Shown here: in pieces, positions 17,725-26,001 of the stretch
Layout of the letters: the number at the start of each line of letters is the position of its first letter
Position numbering within the stretch: the first letter of the stretch is position 1
From: Streptomyces paludis
Lineage (GTDB): Bacteria; Actinomycetota; Actinomycetes; Streptomycetales; Streptomycetaceae
DNA: 64,000 bases
Direction of reading: 5' to 3'
NCBI RefSeq assembly: GCF_003344965.1
Contig: NZ_CP031194.1
Span: 6,076,001-6,140,000, forward strand
Position numbers and translations under genes: made by a program
Notes under the pieces: model-generated
What the model saw: the letters and a program-made list of their open reading frames with translations, nothing else
What the model was told of the DNA's origin: nothing
The model's database searches: none

Positions 17725-18762
17725 TCAGTCCTGCTTCTTCCGGCGTGTGCCGAACACGATCTCGTCCCAGCTGGGCACCGCCGCCCGCCGTCCCGGCCGT
17801 ACGCCGTCCGCTTCCGCCTGGCGGTCCGTCGTGCCGGTGAGCCGGTCGCGGTGACCGGCCACCGAACGCGGCATCAGCACGTCCGCGTACGCGGAACCGG
17901 CGCCCGCCGACGCGGCCGGGGCCACCGGCTCCTCGTCGATGTCCGGATCCTCGTCCTCCTCCACGTCCGCCGGCTCGGCCGACGGACGCTCGGGCACGAC
18001 CATGTCGCCGCGGAAGCTCGGCACCGCCTCCAGCAGGCTGGTCAGCGAGTCCCGCTCGTTCGGCTCCTCGGGGTCGCCGGCCCCGGGCCGGTCCATCGGC
18101 CGGTCGAGGCCGCGGTCCATGCCCCGGTCGCGCGGCAGCCGCGCGATCCTCGGCACGAACGGGAAGCTCGGCTCCTTCGCGGTGACCGTGTCGTCCGTGT
18201 CGCCGATCAGCGCGCGCGCCTCGTCGTCGACGGCCTGCACGAGCCGCCGGGGCGGGTCGTACGTCCAGCTCGCCGAGTGCGGCTCACCCGCGACCAGATA
18301 GACGAGCAGCACCTCCCAGGTGCCGTCGTCGCGGCGCCAGGAGTCCCACTGGACGGTCTCCTTGTCGGCACCGCGCAGCGTCAGCCGCTCCTGCACGGCC
18401 TCGCCGAGCTGGGGTCCGGTGTTCTCGCCCGGCCGGCGCACGGCGGTCTTCCTGGCCCGCTCGGCCATGAAGGCGCGTTCGGCGAGGACCGGTCCCTCGA
18501 AGCGGCGGACCCGGTCCACCGGGATACCGGCGTGCTGGGCCACCTCCTCCGCCGAGGCACCGGCTCGTATCCGCGCCTGGATGTCGCGGGGCCTGAGGTG
18601 GCTCTCCACCTCGATCTCGATCTGACCGAGCCTGGCCCGGTCATTGCGCACGGCCGCGCGCAGCCGCTCGTCGATCGGAAGTGTGTATTCCGTGCTGTCG
18701 GCAGCCTTGAGCACCAGTCGTGTGCCGTCGTTCGAGACGGCCACGACACGCAGTTCGGGCAT
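17725..18762 (-). CDS. sepH: Septation protein SepH (DUF3071)
   Basis: 345 aa. The N-terminal DUF3071 domain (MPELRVVAVSNDGTRLVLKA) contains a helix-turn-helix-like segment (DIQARIRAGASAEEVAQHAG, about residues 60-79). The C-terminal half is long, acidic, Pro-rich and disordered, ending in a basic GTRRKKQD. In Streptomyces, SepH binds FtsZ and promotes filament assembly for sporulation septa. GGGAGG lies directly before ATG 18762. Transcription is divergent from the next gene across 455 bases. Confidence 0.87.
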   Translation of the reverse strand: MPELRVVAVSNDGTRLVLKAADSTEYTLPIDERLRAAVRNDRARLGQIEIEVESHLRPRDIQARIRAGASAEEVAQHAGIPVDRVRRFEGPVLAERAFMAERARKTAVRRPGENTGPQLGEAVQERLTLRGADKETVQWDSWRRDDGTWEVLLVYLVAGEPHSASWTYDPPRRLVQAVDDEARALIGDTDDTVTAKEPSFPFVPRIARLPRDRGMDRGLDRPMDRPGAGDPEEPNERDSLTSLLEAVPSFRGDMVVPERPSAEPADVEEDEDPDIDEEPVAPAASAGAGSAYADVLMPRSVAGHRDRLTGTTDRQAEADGVRPGRRAAVPSWDEIVFGTRRKKQD

Positions 18763-19217
18763 GGGAACCTCCCGGGTGGTGCCTGCCGACGTCACGTGCG
18801 TCGCTGCTTCCGCTAGTCGAGTGTGGCCTGCCCGGGTGCAGCCTGCCACAACCTTTCCTGCTGCCCGGCGTGTCGGGCATGTGCCCTGGAACGCCGATGA
18901 CACGGTTACCTATTTGCGACGCAGGGTGACAATACCCGTCACTCTGTGCAGCAGGCGCCCGTGCGGTGCCGCGGCGCCGCCGGATCGAGTGCCACCTTCG
19001 GCCCCTTTCCGTTGTCCCGGACCCCCGTCAGGGAGTCCGGCCCCAGGGCTCGCCACAGTACTCCATTCGGGCCATGTGGGTGGACCGCCGCGCCGTCGAA
19101 GTTCTCCGCGGGCTGGGGAGTTGAACCGCGGGGACAAGTTCCGGCGGGTGTCCTGATTCACAGAATCCCCGAAAACGGAACTATCGGTTTCGCCCAGTTG
19201 TCTCTTCTTGGTGCACG
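18763..19217. other. Divergent intergenic region upstream of sepH
   Basis: 455 bases without a convincing gene. It should contain promoters for sepH (minus) and for the membrane-protein gene (plus). A GGAAC motif at 19177-19181 with GTCTC about 18 bases on resembles an ECF-sigma promoter, but the spacing is not ideal. Confidence 0.4.
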
Positions 19218-20039
19218 GTGGGACAGATGGGCGAACAGGGACAGTGGATGGATCAGGAACAGACCGAGGAGAAGAAGCGGAAGATCGAGCTGAGCGTGCC
19301 CCAGGTCGCGGGGAGCGCGCTCGCCGCGGTCGCCGCGGCGGTGCTGGCCTCCCGGCTCGGCGTGTACGGCACGATCATCGGGGCCGGAGTGGTGAGCGTG
19401 GTCGCCACCTGCGGCGGATCGGTCTTCTCGCATCTGTTCCGGCGCACCGGTGAGCAGCTCAAGGTCGTCACGGAGCAGGCTGTACGGACCGGCGGGCGCC
19501 AGGTGCCCGTGGAGCCGGAGCCGGAGCGGGCGGACGGGTTCGGCCCGGCCACCACGCACCGCACGCGCGCCCGGGGCCGGCGGCGGCCGGTGATCGCGGC
19601 CGGCGTGGTCTTCCTGGTCGCGATGCTCGGGATCACCGGTTTCGAGCTGATCTCCGGTCAGAACCTGGACGGCGGTACGGGGACGACCGTCGGATACGCC
19701 GTCAGCGGCGGACACGGCCGCGCCACCCCGGCCACGACCCCCGCGACCTCCACGGTCCCCACGAGTCCCCAGAGCCCCTCGGCCCCCGCCTCGACGGACA
19801 CCGGCACCGCCGGCACCGGGGACACCTCGGCCTCCCCGTCCACGTCGCCGTCCCCGTCCGCCACCGCGTCCGACTCCGCCGGCTCCTCCGACGGCTCCGG
19901 CTCGTCCGGTACGACACCGACGCCGGCCCCCTCCGGCAGCGCCGACCCGACCGGCACGGCCGGCTCAGGGGCCGGCGACACCGGCGGCGCCTCCGACGCG
20001 ACCGGTGCTTCCGGCACCACGGGCACCACCGGCGGCTAG
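19218..20039 (+). CDS. Membrane protein with Ser/Thr/Pro/Gly-rich tail, function unknown
   Basis: 273 aa from GTG 19218. The true start may be ATG 19227 or ATG 19248 (the latter has AGGGA six bases before it). A charged N-terminus precedes one or two hydrophobic segments (about 30-70), then a linker and another transmembrane helix (VIAAGVVFLVAMLGITGFEL, about 124-143). After this comes a roughly 110-residue tail of Thr, Ser, Pro and Gly, likely extracytoplasmic and perhaps glycosylated. I do not recognise a functional domain. Confidence 0.7.
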   Translation: MGQMGEQGQWMDQEQTEEKKRKIELSVPQVAGSALAAVAAAVLASRLGVYGTIIGAGVVSVVATCGGSVFSHLFRRTGEQLKVVTEQAVRTGGRQVPVEPEPERADGFGPATTHRTRARGRRRPVIAAGVVFLVAMLGITGFELISGQNLDGGTGTTVGYAVSGGHGRATPATTPATSTVPTSPQSPSAPASTDTGTAGTGDTSASPSTSPSPSATASDSAGSSDGSGSSGTTPTPAPSGSADPTGTAGSGAGDTGGASDATGASGTTGTTGG

Positions 20040-20052
20040 CCGGGCCGGGCCG

Positions 20053-21378
20053 TCAGTCCCCGAGCACGCGCCGCAGGTAGTCGTTGCCGAACAGCCGGTC
20101 CGGGTCCAGCCGGTCCCGCAGCGCCGTGAACTCACCGAAGCGCGGATACGCCTCGGCCAGATAGGCCGCGTCCCTGGTGTGGATCTTCCCCCAGTGCGGC
20201 CGGCCGCCGTGCGCGGTCATGATCCGCTCCACCGCCGTGAAGTACGAGCGGTGCGGCGTCCCCCGGTACAGATGCACCGCGATGTACGCGGTCTCCCGGC
20301 CCGAGGCGGTGGAGAGCGCGATGTCGTCGGCGGGGGCCGTACGGATCTCCGCCGGGAAGCTGATCTTCAGCGGGGAGCGCTCGACCATCGCCTTCACCTC
20401 GCGCAGCGCGCCGACCACGGCCTCCCGGGGCAGCGCGTACTCCATCTCCACGAACCGCACCCGGCGCGGCGAGGTGAAGACCTTGTGCGGGATGTCCGTG
20501 TACGTACGGGCCGAGAGCGCCCGGCTGGCGACCCTGGCCAGCGCCGGGATGGTCGCGGGCACCGCCCGGCCCAGCGAACAGGCCACCTGGAAGGCGCCGT
20601 TGGAGAGCAGCTCGTCCTCGATCCAGCCGCCGATCCGGCCGGGCGGCGCCGCGGGACCCGCGCTGCGGTTGTTGCGCTTGGTGTTGCAGTTGCCGGTGTG
20701 GGGGAACCAGTAGAACTCGAAGTGCTCGTTCTCGGCGACATGCTGGTCGAACTCGGCCATGACCCGGTCGAAGGCCATCGGTTCCTCGCGGGCGGTCAGC
20801 AGGAAGACCGGCTCCACCGCGAAGGTGATCGCGGTCACCACCCCGAGCGCGCCGAGCCCGATCCTGGCGGCGGCGAAGACATCCGGATTCTCCTCCGCCG
20901 AGCAGCGCAGCACCGAGCCGTCCGCCGTGACCAGCTCCAGGGCGCGGATCTGGGCGGCGATGGAGGCCGAGTCACGGCCCGTGCCGTGCGTGCCGGTGGA
21001 GGTCGCGCCCGCCACGGTCTGCTCAGTGATGTCGCCCATGTTGGTGAGCGAAAGACCCTCTCTGGCCAGCGCCGCGTTCAGCCGTTTGAGCGGGGTGCCG
21101 GCCGCCACCGTGACCGTGCCGGCGGCCCGGTCGATCCGCTCGATGCCGGTCAGCAGATCGGGCCGTATCAGCACCCCGTCGGTCGCGGCGGTCGAGGTGA
21201 AGGAGTGGCCCGTGCCGACCGCCTTCACCCGCAGCCCGTCCTCGGCCGCCGCGCGGACCGCCGCCGCCACCTCCGCCACGGAGGCGGGGGAGACCGTGCG
21301 CGCCGGTTCGGCGGTGACGGTCCCCGCCCAGTTACGCCACGTGTTCCTGGTCGTCGTGCCTGTCCGGATCCCGGTCAT
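20053..21378 (-). CDS. FAD-dependent sugar-lactone oxidase (D-arabinono-1,4-lactone oxidase family)
   Basis: A 441-aa flavoprotein of the VAO/PCMH superfamily. The N-terminal FAD domain (about 15-190) has VKAVGTGHSFTSTA, in which the His is the usual site of covalent flavin attachment, and GATSTGTHGTG. The C-terminal substrate domain ends with PHWGKIH (the HWxK motif of aldonolactone oxidases) and DRLFGNDYLRRVLG. It should oxidise an aldonolactone or alditol with oxygen. ATG 21378 has GGGAGGG upstream. Its start lies inside the end of the MFS gene (47-base overlap), so the pair is co-transcribed. Confidence 0.85.
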   Translation of the reverse strand: MTGIRTGTTTRNTWRNWAGTVTAEPARTVSPASVAEVAAAVRAAAEDGLRVKAVGTGHSFTSTAATDGVLIRPDLLTGIERIDRAAGTVTVAAGTPLKRLNAALAREGLSLTNMGDITEQTVAGATSTGTHGTGRDSASIAAQIRALELVTADGSVLRCSAEENPDVFAAARIGLGALGVVTAITFAVEPVFLLTAREEPMAFDRVMAEFDQHVAENEHFEFYWFPHTGNCNTKRNNRSAGPAAPPGRIGGWIEDELLSNGAFQVACSLGRAVPATIPALARVASRALSARTYTDIPHKVFTSPRRVRFVEMEYALPREAVVGALREVKAMVERSPLKISFPAEIRTAPADDIALSTASGRETAYIAVHLYRGTPHRSYFTAVERIMTAHGGRPHWGKIHTRDAAYLAEAYPRFGEFTALRDRLDPDRLFGNDYLRRVLGD

Positions 21379-22585
21379 CCGCCCCGCGCCCTCCCCGAAT
21401 CGGTACCGGCCCGCGCAGCCGGCGATACCCCAGGAACGCCACCACGGCCGCGACCGCACCCGCCGCGACGGGCACCGCGTACCCCGCCCGCGCCCCGGCC
21501 GCGTCCACCACCCAGCCGGCGGCCGACGAGCCGAGCGCCACGCCGACCGCGAGCCCGGTACTGGTCCAGGTCATGCCCTCGGTCAGCTTGGTGCGGGGTA
21601 CGTGCGCTTCGACGAGGGCCATGGTGGTCACCATCGTGGGTGCGATGGCGAGGCCCGCGACAAAGAGCGCCACGGCCAAGAACGGCAGGTTCCCGGCCAG
21701 TTGGAGGGGGATCATACTCACGGACATCGCGCAGACACCCAGCAGCCACCGCAGGGCGGCCGGGCCGGCGGGACGCAGCAGGCCGAACACCGCGCCCGCC
21801 AGACAGGAACCGAGCGCGTAGACCGCCAGCACCAGGCTCGCCGCCGCCTTGTGGCCCCGCTCCTCGGCGAAGGCGACCGTCACCACTTCGACCGCGCCGA
21901 AGATCGCCCCGGTCGCCACGAACGTCACCACCAGCACCCGCAGCCCGGGGGAGCGCAGCGCGGAGTCGCCGGTGTGCCGCTCACGCGGCTCCGGTACGGG
22001 CTCGGTGGCCCGCTGCGCCGTCAGCCACCCGACCCCGGCCAGCAGGAACACGGCCGCCAGCAGCGGGCCCGCGGCCGGGAACCAGGCCGTCGACAGACCG
22101 ATGGAGAGGATCGGGCCGACGATGAAGCACAGCTCGTCGACGATCGACTCCCAGGAGTACGCGGTGTGCAGCGCGCTCGGGGAGTCCCGGTGGATCGCCG
22201 CCCAGCGCGCCCGCACCATCGCGCCCACGCTCGGCATGCCGCCCGCGCCCGCCGCGAAGACGAAGAGCGTCCAGTCGGGCGCGCCGAGCTGGGCGCAGAG
22301 CAGCAGCCCCATGACGGACGCGACCGAGGCGAGCGTCGCCGGGCGCAGCACCCGGGCCTGGCCGTGCCGGTCGACGAGCCGGGAGATCTGCGGGCCGAGC
22401 ACGGCGGCCGACAGCGCGAGCGCCGCGGTGACCGCCCCGGCGAGCCCGTACCGCCCGGTGAGCTGGGAGATCATCGTGACGACGCCGATGCCCACCATCG
22501 CCAGGGGCAGCCGGCCGAGCAGGCCGGCGGTGGTGAATCCCCGGGTGCCGGGGGTCGCGAAGAGCGCACGGTAGGAACTGGACAA
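21332..22585 (-). CDS. MFS transporter
   Basis: 417 aa with about 12 hydrophobic segments and the loop RLVDRHGQARVLRP typical of the major facilitator motif A, followed by a C-terminal basic/acidic tail. I propose TTG 22585 as the start: GGAG lies six bases upstream and the protein then begins (M)SSSYRALFATPGTRGF. The open frame continues to 23782 but overlaps the opposite-strand ferrochelatase gene and is not protein-like. Substrate unknown. It is coupled to the lactone oxidase that follows. Confidence 0.8.
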   Translation of the reverse strand: MSSSYRALFATPGTRGFTTAGLLGRLPLAMVGIGVVTMISQLTGRYGLAGAVTAALALSAAVLGPQISRLVDRHGQARVLRPATLASVASVMGLLLCAQLGAPDWTLFVFAAGAGGMPSVGAMVRARWAAIHRDSPSALHTAYSWESIVDELCFIVGPILSIGLSTAWFPAAGPLLAAVFLLAGVGWLTAQRATEPVPEPRERHTGDSALRSPGLRVLVVTFVATGAIFGAVEVVTVAFAEERGHKAAASLVLAVYALGSCLAGAVFGLLRPAGPAALRWLLGVCAMSVSMIPLQLAGNLPFLAVALFVAGLAIAPTMVTTMALVEAHVPRTKLTEGMTWTSTGLAVGVALGSSAAGWVVDAAGARAGYAVPVAAGAVAAVVAFLGYRRLRGPVPIRGGRGADDRDPDRHDDQEHVA

Positions 22586-22732
22586 CGGACGCTCCGGTAA
22601 GGAATCAGCAGAATCGGGACAGCTTACGTTCGCGGTCAGGAGGGGCGAAAACCGTTTTCCGCCGCCCCCCGGAGGGGCCGCCGGCCGCGGGGCCGCCGTC
22701 CGGCGGATCGCGGCGGATGGCAGGATCGCCCC

Positions 22733-23860
22733 ATGCCCGAACAGCTCGCCCATGCCCCCTACGACGCCCTGCTCCTGCTCTCCTTCGGGGGCCCCGAGGG
22801 ACCGGACGACGTCGTCCCGTTCCTTCGGAACGTGACCCGGGGCCGCGGCATCCCCGAGGAGCGGCTCAAGGAAGTGGGGCAGCACTACTTCCTCTTCGGC
22901 GGGGTCAGCCCGATCAACGAGCAGAACCGCGCCCTGCTGGACGCGCTGCGCAAGGACCTCGCCGAGCACGGCGTGGAGCTGCCGGTCTACTGGGGCAACC
23001 GCAACTGGGCCCCGTATCTGACCGACACCCTGCGGGAGATGGCCGCGGACGGCCGGCGCCGGATCGCGGTCCTCGCGACCAGCGCCTACGCCTCGTACTC
23101 CGGCTGCCGCCAGTACCGGGAGGATCTCGCGGGCGCGCTCGCCGCCCTCGCCGAGGAGGGCGTCGAACCGCCCCGCGTCGACAAGCTGCGCCACTACTTC
23201 AACCACCCCGGCTTCATCGAGCCCATGGCCGAGGGCGTGCTCGCCTCGCTCGCCGAGCTGCCCGAGGACGTACGGGCCGGGGCGCACCTCGCCTTCACCA
23301 CGCACTCCATCCCGGACGCGGCGGCCGACACCTCGGGCCCGGCCGGGGACCACGGCGACGGCGGCGCCTATGTGGCCCAGCACCTCGACGTGGCCCGGGT
23401 GATCGTGGACCGGGTCACCGCGGAGACCGGTGTCGAGCACCCCTGGCGCCTCGTCTACCAGTCGCGCAGCGGCGCCCCGCACATCCCCTGGCTGGAGCCG
23501 GACATCTGCGACCACCTGGAGGAGCTGCACGGCGCGGGCGTGCCCGCCGTCGTCATGGCCCCCATCGGCTTCGTCTCCGACCACATGGAGGTCCTGTACG
23601 ACCTCGACACCGAGGCCACCGCCAAGGCCGCCGAGCTGGGGCTGCCCGTACGCCGCTCGGCGACGGTCGGGGCGGACCCGCGCTTCGCCGCGGCCGTACG
23701 CGATCTCCTCCTGGAGCGCGCGGCGGCCGAACGGGGCCGGCCGGTGGACCGCTGCGCCCTGGGCGCGCTCGGCCCGAGCCACGACCTCTGCCCGGCCGGC
23801 TGCTGCCCGGCCCGTGCCCCCAAGCCCGCCGCCGCGGGCGCGGACAGCCCGTACGCCTGA
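22733..23860 (+). CDS. hemH: Ferrochelatase (actinobacterial coproporphyrin type, probable [2Fe-2S])
   Basis: 375 aa. It inserts Fe(II) into the porphyrin; in actinobacteria the substrate is coproporphyrin III (CpfC pathway). The metal-site histidine is in TTHSIPD (His191), with Glu286 in HMEVLYD. Four candidate cluster ligands are present: Cys124 in YSGCRQY and Cys341, Cys353 and Cys357/358 in the C-terminal [18 protein letters not shown], matching the cluster site known from mycobacterial ferrochelatase. It overlaps nothing and is followed after 11 bases by an inositol-monophosphatase gene. Confidence 0.92.
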   Translation: MPEQLAHAPYDALLLLSFGGPEGPDDVVPFLRNVTRGRGIPEERLKEVGQHYFLFGGVSPINEQNRALLDALRKDLAEHGVELPVYWGNRNWAPYLTDTLREMAADGRRRIAVLATSAYASYSGCRQYREDLAGALAALAEEGVEPPRVDKLRHYFNHPGFIEPMAEGVLASLAELPEDVRAGAHLAFTTHSIPDAAADTSGPAGDHGDGGAYVAQHLDVARVIVDRVTAETGVEHPWRLVYQSRSGAPHIPWLEPDICDHLEELHGAGVPAVVMAPIGFVSDHMEVLYDLDTEATAKAAELGLPVRRSATVGADPRFAAAVRDLLLERAAAERGRPVDRCALGALGPSHDLCPAGCCPARAPKPAAAGADSPYA

Positions 23861-23871
23861 AGGAGCCCGCC

Positions 23872-24675
23872 GTGACCGACGAGACCCCGCCCGCCGAACT
23901 GCTCGCCCTCGCCCTGGAGGCGGCGCGCCGGGCCGGCGCCCTGCTGCGCGACGGCCGGCCCGAGGACCTCGCGGTGGCCGCCACGAAGTCCAGCCCGATC
24001 GACGTGGTCACCGAGATGGACATCGCCGCCGAGAAGCTGATCACCGGGTTTCTCGCCGAGCACCGGCCGGAGGACGGATTCCTCGGTGAGGAGGGCGCGG
24101 GCTCGGCGGGGACCAGCGGGGTCCGCTGGATCATCGACCCGCTGGACGGCACGGTCAACTACCTCTACGGGCTGCCCACCTGGGCCGTCTCCATCGCCGC
24201 CGAGCGCGACGGCGAGACCGTGGCCGGCGTCGTCGCGGCGCCGATGCGCGGCGAGACCTTCCGGGCGGTGCGCGGCGGGGGCGCCTTCCTCGGCGACCGC
24301 CGGATCACGGCCCGTCCGGCGGCCCCGCTGGAGCGCGCGCTGGTCTCCACCGGCTTCAACTACGTCACCTCCGTCCGCGGCCACCAGGCGGACATCGTCC
24401 AGCGGCTGATCCCGCGCCTCCGGGACATCCGGCGCGGCGGTTCCGCGGCCATCGACCTGTGCGATGTCGCGGCGGGCCGGCTGGACGGCTACTACGAGCG
24501 CGGGCTGCACCCCTGGGACCTCGCCGCGGGCGACCTCATCGCCCGTGAGGCGGGCGCGCTGACCGGCGGACGTCCAGGTGGTCCCCCGGGCTACGAACTC
24601 GCCGTAGCGGCCCCTCCAGGGGTCTTCGAGCCCCTTCAGGCGCTGCTGGAGGAGTACGGCGCCTGGCACGACTGA
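23872..24675 (+). CDS. Inositol monophosphatase family protein
   Basis: 267 aa from GTG 23872 with AAGGAG upstream. The lithium-sensitive phosphatase motifs are all present: IDVVTEMD, FLGEEG, WIIDPLDGTVNY (metal-binding Asp, Asp, Thr) and the C-terminal HPWDLAAG. It hydrolyses inositol-1-phosphate or a related sugar phosphate; inositol in actinobacteria feeds phosphatidylinositol and mycothiol. It lies 11 bases after ferrochelatase, so the two are likely an operon. Confidence 0.9.
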   Translation: MTDETPPAELLALALEAARRAGALLRDGRPEDLAVAATKSSPIDVVTEMDIAAEKLITGFLAEHRPEDGFLGEEGAGSAGTSGVRWIIDPLDGTVNYLYGLPTWAVSIAAERDGETVAGVVAAPMRGETFRAVRGGGAFLGDRRITARPAAPLERALVSTGFNYVTSVRGHQADIVQRLIPRLRDIRRGGSAAIDLCDVAAGRLDGYYERGLHPWDLAAGDLIAREAGALTGGRPGGPPGYELAVAAPPGVFEPLQALLEEYGAWHD

Positions 24676-24717
24676 CCGGTCACGCGGGAAGGCGCGCGGA
24701 ATTTCAGACAAGGGAAA

Positions 24718-24755
24718 AGGGGCTCCGGTGCCGTCCCCTCGGCGCCGGGGCCCCT
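24718..24755 (+). terminator. Terminator after the hemH operon
   Basis: A 15-bp stem (24718-24732 with 24741-24755), including two pairs that are G-U only in plus-strand RNA, is followed by GGGTTTTTC. This orients it to the ferrochelatase/phosphatase operon. Confidence 0.75.
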
Positions 24756-24837
24756 CTCCATGGGTTTTTCGGGCTGTTCAGGTTGCTCGTTCAGCGGGTG
24801 GTGCGGCTCTGTACGTGGACTGGCTGGGGCTGTCGGG

Positions 24838-25014
24838 TCAGGCGCCGTTGGCGGCGCCCACCTCCACACCGTGCTCGGCGGCGAGCCGACGCAGGTCCTC
24901 CAGCTCTTCCTGTTCGACATCCGCGAGGAAGTCGTCGCCCGTCTCGCGGGCATGGGTCAGATCGGTCTCCGTGGCCTTTATGCGCTGCAGAAGCCCGGCG
25001 GTGAACGCGTCCAT
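24838..25014 (-). CDS. Small conserved helical protein, 58 aa, unknown function
   Basis: A 58-residue, highly charged alpha-helical protein (MDAFTAGLLQRIKATE...) with no Cys, Trp or membrane segment. Its helix-forming heptad pattern suggests dimerisation. GAGGGGG sits a few bases before ATG 25014. Similar small proteins occur next to cutRS in other Streptomyces as far as I recall. Transcribed divergently from cutR. Confidence 0.65.
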   Translation of the reverse strand: MDAFTAGLLQRIKATETDLTHARETGDDFLADVEQEELEDLRRLAAEHGVEVGAANGA

Positions 25015-25347
25015 TGCGCCCCCTCGTCGTGGGTCAGTGGCACGGGGCTGTGCCGACGGCGGGAAGATCACGGTCCCTCTGTCACTGGAAGACAGCTACC
25101 TGAGGGCAGATAAAGGTGTGGCATGCCACAAACAGGGCGTGATCTCGGGTGTGAAGTCGTCTTCCCCAGGGTCCGTCCCCGAGAAACCTCACGGCCTCGA
25201 CGAAATCCCTCCCCCGCTCGATGTCGCAGGTCACCCGGCATGGTCTTACCGCCGGTTTATGGCCGACAAGGGCAGGATGGGCCCGCACAAACACAGCTAC
25301 CGCCTGCCCTGATCACGGGTGACGGGCCCAGAGGAAGGAAGAACGAC
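25015..25347. other. Divergent intergenic region upstream of cutR
   Basis: 333 bases without a gene, between the 58-aa gene and cutR. The main landmark is a perfect palindrome at 25117-25130, listed separately. The rest shows no ORF with a ribosome-binding site. Confidence 0.5.
25117..25130. promoter_or_regulatory. Perfect 14-bp palindrome upstream of cutR
   Basis: TGTGGCATGCCACA, flanked by AAGG and AACA, about 220 bases before cutR and 100 bases before the divergent small gene. It is a dyad of the size bound by a dimeric regulator and contains the GTG(N)6CAC pattern associated with Streptomyces Crp. Confidence 0.4.
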
Positions 25348-26001
25348 GTGCGCGTACTCGTCGTCGAGGACGAGCAGCTGCTCGCCGATGCGGTGGCCAC
25401 CGGACTGCGCCGGGAGGCCATGGCCGTGGACGTCGTGTACGACGGAGGGGCCGCGCTGGAGCGCGTCGGGGTCAACGACTACGACGTGGTGGTGCTGGAC
25501 CGTGACCTCCCGGTCGTCCACGGGGACGACGTCTGCCGGCGGATCGTCGAGCTGGGCATGGCCACCAGGGTCCTGATGCTCACCGCGTCCGGCGATGTCA
25601 GCGACCGGGTCGAGGGACTGGAGCTGGGCGCGGACGACTATCTGCCCAAGCCCTTCGCCTTCAGTGAGCTGACCGCCCGGGTCCGGGCGCTCGGCCGCCG
25701 TACGACGGTGCCGCTGCCGCCCGTCCTGGAGCGCTCGGGGATCAAGCTCGACCCCAACCGGCGCGAGGTGTTCCGGGACGGCAAGGAGATCCAGCTCGCG
25801 CCCAAGGAGTTCGCCGTCCTGGAGGTCCTGATGCGCAGCGAGGGCGCCGTCGTCTCGGCCGAACAGCTGCTGGAGAAGGCGTGGGACGAGAACACCGACC
25901 CGTTCACCAACGTGGTCCGGGTGACGGTCATGACGCTGCGCCGCAAGCTCGGTGAGCCGCCGGTCATCGTGACCGTACCCGGCTCCGGCTACCGGATCTG
26001 A
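25348..26001 (+). CDS. cutR: Response regulator CutR (OmpR family)
   Basis: 217 aa from GTG 25348 (GAGGAAGGAAG upstream). The receiver domain has VVEDEQ, phospho-acceptor Asp51 in VVVLDRDLP and Lys101 in YLPKPF. The C-terminal OmpR winged helix ends VTVPGSGYRI. The sequence matches what I remember of S. coelicolor CutR, first linked to copper-dependent tyrosinase and actinorhodin control. The stop overlaps the start of the kinase gene (TGATG). Confidence 0.9.
   Translation: MRVLVVEDEQLLADAVATGLRREAMAVDVVYDGGAALERVGVNDYDVVVLDRDLPVVHGDDVCRRIVELGMATRVLMLTASGDVSDRVEGLELGADDYLPKPFAFSELTARVRALGRRTTVPLPPVLERSGIKLDPNRREVFRDGKEIQLAPKEFAVLEVLMRSEGAVVSAEQLLEKAWDENTDPFTNVVRVTVMTLRRKLGEPPVIVTVPGSGYRI

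Noticed and set aside
22586-23782. Apparent 400-residue N-terminal extension of the MFS protein
   Set aside because: Antisense to ferrochelatase, low-complexity, and bypassed by a TTG start with a ribosome-binding site.
22717-23871. Plus-strand frame continuous with the inositol monophosphatase
   Set aside because: Out of frame with the clear ferrochelatase gene in the same place; the monophosphatase has its own GTG start and binding site.
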